From: Phycomyces nitens
Taxonomy: Eukaryota > Mucoromycota > Mucoromycetes > Mucorales > Phycomycetaceae
Direction of reading: 5' to 3'
Assembly: GCA_022702545.1 (NCBI GenBank)
Contig: JAHRBC010000004.1
Location: 2,294,001 to 2,358,000 of the forward strand
Length of the DNA: 64,000 nt
Shown here: piece after piece, positions 1 through 11,350 of the stretch
Position numbering within the stretch: the stretch's first letter is position 1
Layout: each line of letters begins with the position of its first letter
The notes under the pieces: model-generated
Databases searched by the model: none
Told to the model about the DNA's origin: nothing
Seen by the model: only the letters and a program-made list of their open reading frames with translations
Position numbers and translations under genes: made by a program

Positions 1-2387
1 TCCTGATCCAGCACTGCAATTCAAGCAATACCAGGCGTCCTTGTTCAAGGCACTTGTGTCTGCAACCTCGGCTTCTAATGCACTCCCGGTAGAAGACATG
101 GGATTCTACCGAACCCTAGACAAAGATTTTGCAAGAGATATTGACCATGTCGGATCGCGTCTCCTGTCACTTTCCAACAGCCTCCTTCAACAATGCTCCA
201 ACGATACAGGAGTTACTTCCAAGACGTACGAGGATGCTGAAGATGTAGTAGATAATTACAATGGTGCCATTGATGTTGTGGATAGTTTATTGGAAAAGGC
301 CGTGAGTATTTATTGTTTAGAAATGTATTTAATGCTAACATTGGCCTTGTTGAATGCGTAGGATTTGTCGTTGGATGAAATGCTTGGACGAGTCAATAAG
401 CCAGAAGGCTTCTTGCAGCAGGCCACACCCGAAGTCACACAGGTCTCCCAAAATTCGCAAAAGGGAAAGTTGGAGTACAAGTTCTTGCACGCCAAGAACG
501 TCGTTCGCCCTCAAATCAAATTTAAAGATCGTATCAACAACTCATTGACTGCACCACTTGAAAGAAAGATTGTATACAAGCCCCATGCAAAGGTTCCCTT
601 GGACAACAGTAAGCATTCAGACCAATGCACATGTGTGTATTAAATGTTGTTCTGTCTGTAGCCGAGACTCTGGAGATGGACAGTGGATCGATTGTCTACT
701 CGTTGCCTCATCCTTACGAGTATGAGATCAAGAATATCGAGTACCCAGACCATATGTTCAAGGAGAAAGAGCCTGAGATGTACAAGCCTTTTGATAAGAC
801 TACTGCCACTTGGGTTGATACAGAAAAAGGCTTGAGAGAAATGATGGACAAATTTGAGGATGTAGAGGAATTGGCCGTGGATCTAGAATACCACAACTAC
901 AGAAGTTACCAGGGTTTCACCTGTCTTATGCAGATCAGCACTCGCGACGAAGACTTTATTATTGATACCCTTGAACTCAGAGACAAGATGTGGATGTTGA
1001 ACGAGTACTTTGCTGATCCCAGTATTGTCAAGGTATGGCTGGTTGGGTCAAGTGGAAAATATCCAAGTCCTAATGCTGGTTTAGATCTTGCATGGTGCTG
1101 ATAGTGATATCATTTGGTTACAACGTGATTTTGGCCTTTACATCGTCAACCTCTTTGACACCTATTTTGTCACCAAAGTATTGGGTAAATGCGGGGAAAT
1201 GCTTGTGGAATCCTACTGGTTTCTTGATCTGTAACGTTTAGCTTTGGATGACTAATGTGTTTTGAATTTCTTTTAGAGTTTCCTCATCATGGTCTCGCCT
1301 ATTTGTTGAAAACTTACTGCAATGTAGAAGCAGATAAGAAATACCAGCTGGCAGATTGGAGAATTAGGTGTGTGAATCATGTACAGATCTTCTAAGCTTA
1401 TTAATCTTGTGTTTCCCTAGACCTATTCCGGAAGAGATGTTTGACTATGCGCGCGCTGACACACATTACCTCCCCTATATCTACGACTGTCTGCGTAACG
1501 AGCTCTTGGAAAAGTCTGGACCTAATCAGAACCTACTTCGCCAAGTACTCCAACGCTCGGCCGAATTATCCCTCCACAAAGACGAAAAGGAAGTGTATGA
1601 TGCCAAGAATGGGTTGGGACCTGGTGGGTGGAAGAACCTCTTGGACAAGTGGAAGTACCCCATGAATCCCCAACAAAAGAGTGTATTCAAACAGCTGCAC
1701 TACTGGAGAGATCACACTGCACGCGAAGAGGACGAGTCTGTTCGTTACGTGCTACCAAACCATATGCTTTTTACACTTGTGGAGAGAATGCCTATAGATT
1801 CGGCAGGTGTTATTGGCTGCTGTAACCCTTGTCCTCTTTTGGTTCGCGTAAACGCACAAGCATTAGCTCTTTTGATCCAGCGTGCAAAGGCAGATGCACT
1901 CACAGGAGGGCCTCTGGCTGAGGTTGATTCCACTGAAAAGGATACGGTTATGGAAGAGACCACCCCTTCACAACATGTGGCTCATACTGTACAGGTGCCC
2001 AAGCAAGAAAATAAAAAGAAGATAGTGGATCCTTCTGAATTTGATCTTGCCAAGATTGCTGCTAACCGGAAAGCAGAAGCAAGTCGACTATTGAAAAAGA
2101 CATCATCACTGTTCCACTCGCTCCTTTCAGAGTCAATAGAATCTGTTCCCACAGCAGAACAAAGACTAGCAGATCAGATTCGAGCTACTCTAAAGTTAAC
2201 TTTCCCATGCGAGGGATTAAAGATCAAGGTTGCACCAAACAGTCATGTAGCTTCAGTTGCAGAAACTCCAGCCGAAGAGCATGTCTTTGTCCCAAACGCA
2301 GAAAGAGATACAAAGCGCAAGGATTCAGACGTTATTGTGCTCAACAACTTGTCGCAAAAGAAGAAGAAGGCCAAGAAATCACAGTAA
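1..2387 (+). CDS. RRP6: Nuclear exosome 3'-5' exoribonuclease Rrp6/EXOSC10 (5' end cut by window edge)
   Basis: Catalytic subunit of the nuclear RNA exosome, which trims and degrades rRNA, snoRNA and aberrant RNA precursors. Six exons can be joined: up to 301, 362-608, 662-1032, 1085-1184, 1277-1367 and 1421-2387, all with GT-AG introns of 52-92 nt. The first exon is open from base 2 and reads as the PMC2NT region that binds the Rrp47-type cofactor; the true start lies outside. The DEDD exonuclease motifs are visible: ExoI '[10 protein letters not shown]', ExoII '[13 protein letters not shown]' and ExoIII '[14 protein letters not shown]', whose Tyr marks the DEDDy class. An HRDC-like segment follows around 1690-1890. 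The lysine-rich tail (KKKKAKK) suits a nuclear protein. An AATAAA lies just after the stop. Family assignment is firm; the exact splice sites are inferred. Confidence 0.95.
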
Positions 2388-2943
2388 AGTCGAGAATCAA
2401 TAGCAATAAACCCATTATATATATGTCATTCAAACAAAATCAATTCTGCTTTATTTTAATTTTAATTTTCCAGCGTGTGTAAAATGTACAAATTCTGTAT
2501 CGGTTTTGATCTAGATCTAAATTCCCATATTATTATTTTTGTACAAGATACTGTGTCATGTTTGGATTATTGCAAGACATAACCAGAGGTCTGTTTGTAT
2601 ATATTGTAGAGAATTTGTACAAATTTATTCTCTGGGGTCAAGCAGATCTGTAGAATATCTTATAAGAATGATCTACATTGCGAGTAAACAGAAGAATATA
2701 GATAAATTATTCATATCAGGATAAACAAGATACGATTTCATAGTCTGGGAACACAAAATCCCGCCTTTTTTTTTTTAGTTGGACTAAATGTATCAATGTG
2801 GGGAACATCTCTCTAAACATCTTTATGAACACTGGCGGGAAACCTTAAATAATTAGGAATCCTAAAGGGCAAATGGTATAAATTCATTTCGTGTTTGCAA
2901 AAACAACAAACTTGACCTTTTTATTCATCACTACTGACTCACA
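2388..2943. other. Intergenic spacer RRP6 / JEN-like permease
   Basis: AT-rich, with short chance reading frames only. It holds the RRP6 3' end and the promoter of the downstream permease, including a TATA-like box near its right edge. Confidence 0.6.
2877..2883 (+). promoter_or_regulatory. TATA-like box (TATAAAT) of the permease gene
   Basis: A TATAAAT lies about 60 bp before the permease ATG and is followed by a pyrimidine- and CA-rich leader. The position suits a core promoter. This rests on the motif alone. Confidence 0.4.
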
Positions 2944-5107
2944 ATGGCCTATAAAGACAAGGATCCAGAAGTCTCTTCTATTGAACAAATTGAAAATGTT
3001 CAAGAAGGCAAGACAAGAAGAATATTGAAAAAGATCAAGGATTCTATATATCAAAAACCAGATAAGCCCATGAATGCATGGCGGCTTATAACCAACCTGA
3101 ACAATACTCAGCGTATTACATTTGCCGCAGGTAAGTTGCTGAAATGAAATTCATCAACTAATACACTGGGTTTCCCAAACAGCTTTCTTTGGCTGGACTC
3201 TGGATGCATTTGATTTCTTTTCAGTCACTCTGACAGCCACAGCAATCGGTTTGTTCCCAAATATCTTTCTTTCAATTACTAAATCGTCTTGTTTAGCAAA
3301 GGACTTTGGAGTTGAACCTTCAGATGTTACAAGTAAGTCTAGACAGCTATTAAGATACAAATTTTAATTGATTTGTATTTCCTCAGGCGCCATTACTACA
3401 ACCTTGGTAACTCTTTTTTTTTATATGCGTATGCATATACATATGCATATGTTTAATAACGGTAATACTATCATTATAGATGCTAAGGCCTATTGGTGCA
3501 CTCCTTTTTGGGTAAATTAGTTCTCTATGGAAACCAAGTGTAAATGACTAATGTCACACTTTGCAGTGCATTGGCTGATAAATATGGCCGTCGTTGGCCT
3601 CTGATGATCGATATAGTGCTATATTCAATTATCAACATGGCTAGCGGGTTCGCGCAAAATTTACAAACTTTTATTGGACTCAGAGCAGTGTTTGGTATAG
3701 CCATGGGTGGTGAATGGGTAAGTTTCACTTCTTGTAAATATCTGTCCTACCTATTAAAGTCATTCTATTTTCTTTTATGGTTACAAAGGGACTTGGCGCA
3801 AGTCTGGCACTAGAATCGCTCCCAGTTGAAGCAAGAGGTCTTTTTTCTGGAATCTATCAACAAGGTACACTAAAAAAAAGGGGGGGAAAGTGAAAAAAGA
3901 CCAGATCAAGATATTAATTTTGCGCCACAAAAGGATATGCGACTGGCTATCTTTTGGCCACCGTTGCAAACTATGGCGTCGTCAGGAACGGTTCTTCGTG
4001 GCGTGTTCTTTTCTGGGTGGGTGCTGGATTTGCCCTATTGGCGGTTATAATTCGATTTTGGGTACCAGAATCAGAGCCGTTCGAGAAGACAAAGGAAGCC
4101 CGCAAGATCTTGGGTAGATCTATTTTCAAGGAGACCTGGATCGTTGTGAAGAAGCACTGGCTCAGACTGATTTACATGGTTATCCTAATGGCCTTTATGA
4201 ACTTTTTGTCCCACGGCTCTCAAGACCTCTACCCTACTTTCCTGCAGACTCAACTTGGATACGATAACGACCAAAAGACTGCCACAAGTGTCATTTATAA
4301 TTTTGGTGCAATTTGCGGTGGCACTATTGTCGGCTACTATTCAAACTATTTCGGCCGGAGGTTCTGTATTGCAGTCTGTGCAATCCTGACAGGTGCTTTT
4401 ATCCCATTGTGGGCATATGGGCCAAACATCCAATCCCTTCAGTTCGGTGCATTCGCTCTCCAATTCTTTGTCCAAGGCGCTTGGGGTAAGGTTGATCTCC
4501 GAGAATCTTTCTCACACCGAATTGTGTGAATATGTTTTAAAAATAATTATTATTGATAAACCTTTAACACCAGGCGTCATTCCAGCCCACATCAATGAAT
4601 TGGCCCCGGCTGCCTTTAGAGGCCTGATGCCGGGTTTGGCATACCAACTAGGAAATCTGGTGCGTAGATTGAACATTTGTGCTTTATATTGCATGCATCT
4701 GATTAGGCTGTAGATAAGTGCTGCAAGTAGTCAGATACAGGCCGTCATTGGCGAGAACAATCCAATTCGAAATGAAGACGGCAGCTTCAGGCTAGATTCC
4801 GACGGAAAGAATATTGCAAACTATGGCCTGACCCAGGCTATCTTTATGGGATGTGTCTGTGGCTGTCTAATCATTACAGGTAAGTCCATTTGACTTGCTT
4901 GTTCTTGACTAACAGATAAATGTAGTCTTGGTGGGTAAAGAAGAACGCAACAGAGATTTTGGAGTAGTCGAACTGGAAGATGATCGATCAGGCCGCGCAG
5001 TTGGCCCGGCTGAGATCACTGAGCTTTCAATGGAACAGGGACGACCCCCAACTTTGAAAGAAAACAAGTCCGCTCCCAGTCAGCATTCCATTGATGCAAT
5101 TAGCTAA
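2944..5107 (+). CDS. MFS carboxylate/H+ symporter, Jen family (lactate/pyruvate permease-like)
   Basis: Plasma-membrane major facilitator protein predicted to import short monocarboxylates or dicarboxylates with protons. Eleven exons splice to 517 aa: 2944-3130, 3183-3248, 3297-3332, 3387-3406, 3480-3511, 3567-3717, 3789-3864, 3934-4485, 4574-4659, 4714-4879 and 4926-5107. The frame closes through every junction. The MFS loop signature '[12 protein letters not shown]' follows TM2. The Jen-family signature N-x2-[ST]-H-x-[ST]-Q-D-x3-T is present as '[13 protein letters not shown]' at the start of the second half. The N-terminus ('[10 protein letters not shown]') also fits the family. Exons 4 and 5 are only 20 and 32 nt. 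Length agrees with yeast-type Jen proteins apart from a shorter N-terminal tail. Substrate cannot be read from sequence. Confidence 0.9.
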
Positions 5108-8100
5108 AAGATGATTTCACATATCAATACTTTCAAACTTGTAGAATTGGTAGCTTAAAGACTTTATATAACTACTCAATTACCAAGTTACCCTTGGATC
5201 ATGTACCCCAAGTCTTGCGAATTTTCGCCGAATATATATTTTTATTTTTTTATTTTTATTTTTTTTCTTATTAAGCTTGTGAAAGGTTGTTCCGCAGGAC
5301 AAGGGCCGCTTGGCTCTATATTAATGTCTGTCACACTTGAAAAAGGGCCCCATGACACCAGTCGATTCATTCCTGTGATATGAGCCCCCAAAACACTGAA
5401 AACAATTGCAAAGGTCTTTATTATACTGTATTATTTATTTATTACTTGTTAAAGACGGAGAATAGAGTTTTCGATCAAATAATATATGTTGTACAGCTTG
5501 GGAAATCACCACACCAGAAAGTCATCCTGTTTATCACCATGTCAACAAGTGTAACTTTTTTTTTATTTTTGATTTTGTAATGAACAAATTAATAATGTTA
5601 ATTATATATAAATATATATAATTAATTCTATATATAAAATAGGTTTGTTCGTCCATGCTGTTTCCATGCACTATTGATCCAGATTCTATAAAAGGCCTTT
5701 CCGGACGTTTTAGATTTGACGGATGATATGTTGTTGAATGTATGATGCTTTTTATTAATTTGTTGTCATGGTTTCCGATAATTACAAAATATGCTATCAA
5801 GAGAGAAACACGGTATCTGGATATATTCACTGTTTCTTGCTGGTCCCAAGTGTAAACATAAAAGGAGCCAAGCTGACATGTGTGAGACAGAGTTGAATGA
5901 AACTGACCATGTCTTGTATCACTCGGCAGAAAATGATTTACGTTTCCATATAATCAACCCCTTTATTACATACTAGTATTCTTTCAATTAAGTTACTTGT
6001 TTTGCAAGCGGAAATTCGCAGAAAACCCGAGTCTGTCTGACCTTTCTAGACAATCAATAGACCTCTTTATTCGGAAAACATTGGCTTTTTATATATCATC
6101 AATCAAACAAAGGTAGTTTGGGTACACAGCAAAAGGTTTCCTTTATAGCAGTCGGAGATTAGTTCTAGTTCATTTGACAGTTGTGTCAAACAAGATATTT
6201 TCTTTCACTCTCCACTATCAAAAACAGTCGTTATTACACAGCCTCATTGAAGAAGGGGTAGCTTCGGTAATGCTTCCTAAATATCTCTTAAAGGCATCGG
6301 GACTACACCCAAAAAAAATCATGTGCCGTGTTACCTTTATGATCACATAGTAACTGTGACCGCCTGTAACTACGCTATCCCACGCATTCCCAGAACACGG
6401 TCGTGTTGAAACTCTTTCTTCTTCTTAATACAACCAATGGTCTGCTAGAAAGGAGGTCTCACCACCTCCTCAGTTGGCCGACAGAGGATCCTAGGTCTCG
6501 GTACCGGGGTTGAAAAAACAAAAGACTGATGAATGAGAACGCACGGGGCATCCCAGTACATAGCTTATTTGAAAGTTTGAAACTACGATCACTACTTTAT
6601 GAAGCAATATGATCTTTTTTTTTTACAGATAGTGATTATAATATTGCCATTATTGTCATTGTCATTGTCAAGATTGACTTGAATTTTTCCTTTTGGATTT
6701 CCAACTATAAATTTGGCTGCTTGAACTGTAGATTGTTGCCTAGATACCAATTGGCTCATTAGCCGGGATATTCTTGGGGGCGGACCTAAACAATGAACAA
6801 CAGTTTGTCCACTGAGAAACCATGGAGACTATCCAGAAAAAGATTTCCGGCCATGTATCTCGTTATGGAATAGGCAAGCCAAGGAAGTCGGAAAAAATAG
6901 AATGATTGTAGAAAAAAAACCAGAGTGTTTATGATGTAAAGATTGATCACAGAAGGATTGTACAAATCAAGGCTTGGCTTTCTATAATTGATAATGAATC
7001 CTTTGAATGAACATATAGCAGACGACGGGCAATTGAATGGCTGGAATGCTTCAGAGCAAGCCCTTTCTTTTTTAAATGCAATGGGCTATATAGGGAATAA
7101 AGGTGTCACTGTGCATGCGGGCAGCTTGATCCTTTTTCTTTCTTTTTTTTTTATATATAAAAAACAAGATGTCTATTGGAGCGGTAGAATGGATATGAAG
7201 GGGTTAGTGAAATTGTAGAATATTATTGAATATATAAATATGTATACATGTATAATTTGAATATTTAAATATTTGATCACAAATGATAAAATATGAATGA
7301 TAAAATATATATATATTAATATATAAAAATAAATAAAAGTAATATATATTTAAATATAAATATATAGAATACTTTTTGTAGACTCCTGGGGTGCCAACCA
7401 ATGTCTATGTCTTTTTAAACCCCTCCAAGCACATTATGATCTCCGGAGTTACACACGACTGGTTACCCTTTGAGGCGAGCGCTATTGGAGATGTTTCATG
7501 CCAAGGTTCGACCACCCTTACAAGATGAGGCCTGCGCAACGGCCTTTTATATACACACATACCGATTCGCTACAAGGATAACTACGGCTTGTCAATTTTC
7601 TTTTCCGAACAGCAGCCCCCCCTTTTGCTCGGAAGACAAAACCGAGTTGAAGTCGGGTGCGTTTCTCTTCCTCTTCTTCCATCATATATTTTCTTTATTT
7701 ATCACTTCCCTTGACCTCTTGAGATCCCAAGGATCAAGACTGCCAAACAAAGAGGAAGAGAATCTGCACCACCATTCCTACCACCACAACCGTGAGTAAA
7801 AAAAAAGGAAAGTCAAATCGATAATTAATCAAACTTACAGTCTTGATCTTTTTTAGATCAAGAAAGATTACTGAAAGATTCAACTGAAATCACATACCCA
7901 ACTCTCTTTCCATTAAATCTAGTCCAAACCCTCAAACCAGGAAAAAATCATCTAAAACGTGTATAAAATACACAATCCCTTTTTCCTCTTCTCTTTCTCT
8001 TACTTGTGTACACAAGCTAGCTTGTTTCAGAACTCTCTTTTTTTTTCAAAGCCATATTCAACACATCACCTCAGGAACTCAGTTTTTATCACCCAAAAGA

Positions 8101-8220
8101 GAGACAACAGGAAAAGAAAAGCAAGTATGGGAATCTCGAGATGGCAAAGAGAGATGACATTAACCATTCTAACCGCATTACAGTCTATATTTTTAAAGCA
8201 CATTGCCATTCAAGCTCATC
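5108..8220. other. Long AT-rich spacer with a GC-richer island
   Basis: No convincing gene. Poly-T and TA tracts dominate. The 6350-6520 segment is less AT-rich and carries a perfect hairpin (listed separately). The last 700 bp, pyrimidine-rich with CT tracts, are probably the promoter and leader of the FAR1-type gene; small upstream ATGs there look like uORFs rather than genes. Confidence 0.5.
6454..6473 (+). other. Perfect 7-bp hairpin in a GC-richer island
   Basis: AGGAGGT, a 6-nt loop, then ACCTCCT. It sits inside a roughly 170-bp stretch with visibly higher GC than its surroundings, followed by a second self-complementary patch (CTCGGTACCGGG). I tested tRNA box B and 5S rRNA patterns by eye and found no convincing match, so the nature is unknown. 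Confidence 0.3.
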
Positions 8221-11111
8221 ATGTCAGAAGAAACAGAATCTTACATGGACTCTAATGATCTCGTAATGTCGCGTGAGAATCAGAATCAATACACAGGCTC
8301 ATCAGTAGGTTATCCTGGTTATTATATTTGTGTCTTTGGGAATTTTACATTTTTAAAGTAATGTAAAATAATGACAGTGACAATAACATTAATGATAATA
8401 ATAATTACAAAATAATAATAATAATAATATATTAAGAATAATGATAATATTTAATAACAAAAATAATAAGAATAATAATAATATTAATAATAATAATGAA
8501 TTGTTTTATTTTTATTTGTTACATCTCTACCAGCTTGATTCCCTTTACGACCACTTGCTTTCCGACGACTTCGAGAGCAAAGCAGCGGCCATAAAATACT
8601 GTCGCGATTTATGTGCACAATACGGATTCACGGTAAAGCAAGAACAAAGCACACACAGGGTATGTTCAGAAAAAAAACTATTTCCTTTGATTCTAGAACC
8701 AATAGAAATCGTCGATAATATACAACCCATCGATTTTTGTACTTGAAAATTGGAAAAAAAAAACACCATCATCTAAATACCAAAAACAACACCAACAACA
8801 ACAACAACAACTGGGAATAGGGCTGATTACATGCCTGTACAACAAGAAAAATCCCATCTATCAGAAACATCAACACGGCTCGGAGCCAAGATTCAACAAC
8901 CCGATTTGATGATTAATTATTTGCTTTGACATTGAACGCTCGCTACTCTTTATTGTCTACAATTCTTGTCTTGGTCGCCATCATATTTGTGCTTCTCGTT
9001 TCTCATTTCACGCTCGTTATCATTCAGAATATCTACGTCTACTGCTCAAGAGAAGGCTTTCCAGATTCTCACAGAAACCCAAAATCGACACCAAGGCGGA
9101 AGCGCCCCTCAAAACGATGTGATTGCAGATGGAGAGTGGTCCTTTTTGAAAAAGAAGGAGACCGATGGGAGTTTAGGAAATCTCTGAACCCAACTGCATC
9201 AAGACACAACCACGAACTCATGCGGCCAGAAGAAATCGAGATGACCTGGCCAAAGGAGGTTGCTGCGCTAATTGGAGAACTAGCTAGTCAACGTCTGCCA
9301 ACCCAAGACATTCGAGCACGCGTACAAACCCAATTTGTCGGCCTCCATTGGAACGAAAGAAGGTTTTATAATAGGCTTTCGGAAGAGCGTCTAAAAATCA
9401 AACAAAATGAGACAGTATTACGAGCAAAGAAAATGACCGGTCTCTGGACACGCATCTGCATGGCCACTGCGGGAAGCGAGGATTTGTCATTCTTTGTCGA
9501 AGAAGAGATGCAGAAACTGATACAGAACGTTTGCACCATGGTACAAATCGACCCAGAGACACTCGAGATTCCTCTAGTTCTTTCAGAAAAATCAAATACC
9601 TCGCCAGAATCCACACAAACCCCAACCTCTCCAGATGGACGGACGAGTATGGACGGACATCAATATGATGCTCAATTGTTCAATGTTTCCCCTAGTCTAA
9701 ACCAACTATCCGATGACCCGGTCAAACAAGAGAATATTTTACACCAGCAGAAGCCTCAGGTGTGTATTTTCTCCTTTATTCTTATGATGGGCGTTGGGAA
9801 CTAGCTATAAATCTGTATGCAACGAAAGATAGCGTGATACGCTTTTTTTGTGATACCGTAGCACGAAATAGCGCCCCTCCCCTACATGGTTGGGTCGGTG
9901 CATGAGGAGGTTATGTGTAGTCAGGGATAGGAAGGAGAAAAAGGCATCGCGAGTAGGGCGTACAACTAAAGATGTACAGAGAAATAACAATACACGTGTA
10001 TTTTGCGATAATTTCTAGGCAAAGACTGGTGTGCCAAGTCCAAAGCAACCCAAAGGATTCACGGTTGTAACTATTCCGGCTCATTCATATATCGTAAAGG
10101 TCCACACGCAACGAAGTTCGAACGAATCGCCAAGCTCAAAGAATCGCCGTAGATCAAGATCTCAGATGACAATAGAAGATAATGGGCTGGACAGAAGCGA
10201 GGCGGCAAGAAAACAAACTAAGCGACAGAATTCTTTGCAGATTACAACCAAAACATCTCCGGTAGAATCGCCAAAAAGAGAGTTTGATAATAGTCCTTCC
10301 CTGAGTGACGCATCTTCACATCTTCCAACCGCGTCTCAGGCACCAAAGATGCAATACCAGTCGATACCAATGGTCTCCAACATGTCCCAGCGACACATGC
10401 CAATGACAGGCCAAGGCTACGTGTATCCGTCTAATTATGAGAGCAGCATAATCCCTCTTGATACCTCGTTCTCAAACTATGTTCCAAATTCCCTACACCA
10501 ATACACAGCACCACGTATGGGAGTGCCCACAGATTTCTCAATGACAGATTCAATGTATTTGCCGACTTCAATCAGTTCGACAAGTGCCTCGCAGGCACGT
10601 GTGAACGACTCAAATATTGACAAGAAGTACATTTCGTCTTCAATGCTTCCCGGCCTAAAGACCTCGATGGAAATGGGGTCATCTATGGGTAAACACCAAC
10701 TCTCGAAACCAACTCCTGCCCAAAGTATGACCACCAATTCATTTTCCAACCGCCGTTCTGGAAACCAAGCCTATCACCCGTCGCTTTCTAGCCCCCACTC
10801 CCACCAACAATATTCTCAGGCCTCCATGTACTCCAATATAACAAACGCACCACCTGGAGAATTTTCGTCTTCTATAATGCAAGGAAGCCATATGATGAAA
10901 GACGATGGTTCTCCCTACCCAGACTCCCGAGGCCGCTCGGATGATATGAGCAATACTCACGACATTAGTTTTGCTCGTATGAATTCTGGCGTGCCAATAG
11001 GGAAGGAGGACGAGCGCGACAAGAGAGAACATTTTTACTCTACTGGGTCACCGTCTGTGAATAATATGTTTATAAGACAAACAACAAATATCGCATTACC
11101 GCCACACTCGC

Positions 11112-11142
<31 letters not shown>

Positions 11143-11350
11143 GCAACAGCAACAGCAACAATCACACAACCAAGCTTTACTACCACACCCATCTCTGCAA
11201 ACCCCTCCCTTCTTAATGTACTCTGCCGGTTATCCTCCTCCTCCTACTCCTCCACCCTATGTAAACCATCTTGACCATGGTGTCCTCGACAAAAAAAATG
11301 AAGGACACCAACCTGGGCTCTGCTATCGAAACGTTGACCAATACCAATAA
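8221..11350 (+). CDS. FAR1-type (WRKY-GCM1 zinc finger) DNA-binding protein with polyglutamine C-terminus
   Basis: Probable nuclear transcription regulator. Four exons (8221-8304, 8534-8659, 9028-9759, 10019-11350) give 757 aa, all junctions in phase 0. Exon 2 and early exon 3 form a FAR1 domain: 'FESKAAAIKYCRDLCAQYGF', then 'YVYCSREGF', a basic patch, 'RCDCRWRV' and 'ASRHNHEL'. Together these supply the C, C, H, H ligands of the WRKY-GCM1 finger. FAR1 domains are known from MULE transposases and from transcription factors domesticated from them; no transposase or SWIM domain follows here. The remainder is low complexity: Ser/Met/Pro-rich, a glutamine run from CAA/CAG repeats at about 11110-11160, and a Pro-rich end. 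An NLS-like 'KNRRRSRS' lies near the start of exon 4. Introns of 229-368 nt are long for this window, so splice sites 1 and 2 are less certain. Confidence 0.75.
11109..11161 (+). repeat. CAA/CAG trinucleotide repeat (polyQ tract)
   Basis: An uninterrupted run of CAA then mixed CAA/CAG codons inside the FAR1-type gene, encoding about 18 glutamines. Both codons are used, which slows slippage compared with a pure CAG tract. Confidence 0.85.

Noticed and set aside
6361..6520. 5S rRNA or tRNA-like gene
   Set aside because: Some GC-rich words look similar, but box A/B spacing, acceptor stem pairing and the 5S core could not be aligned on either strand.
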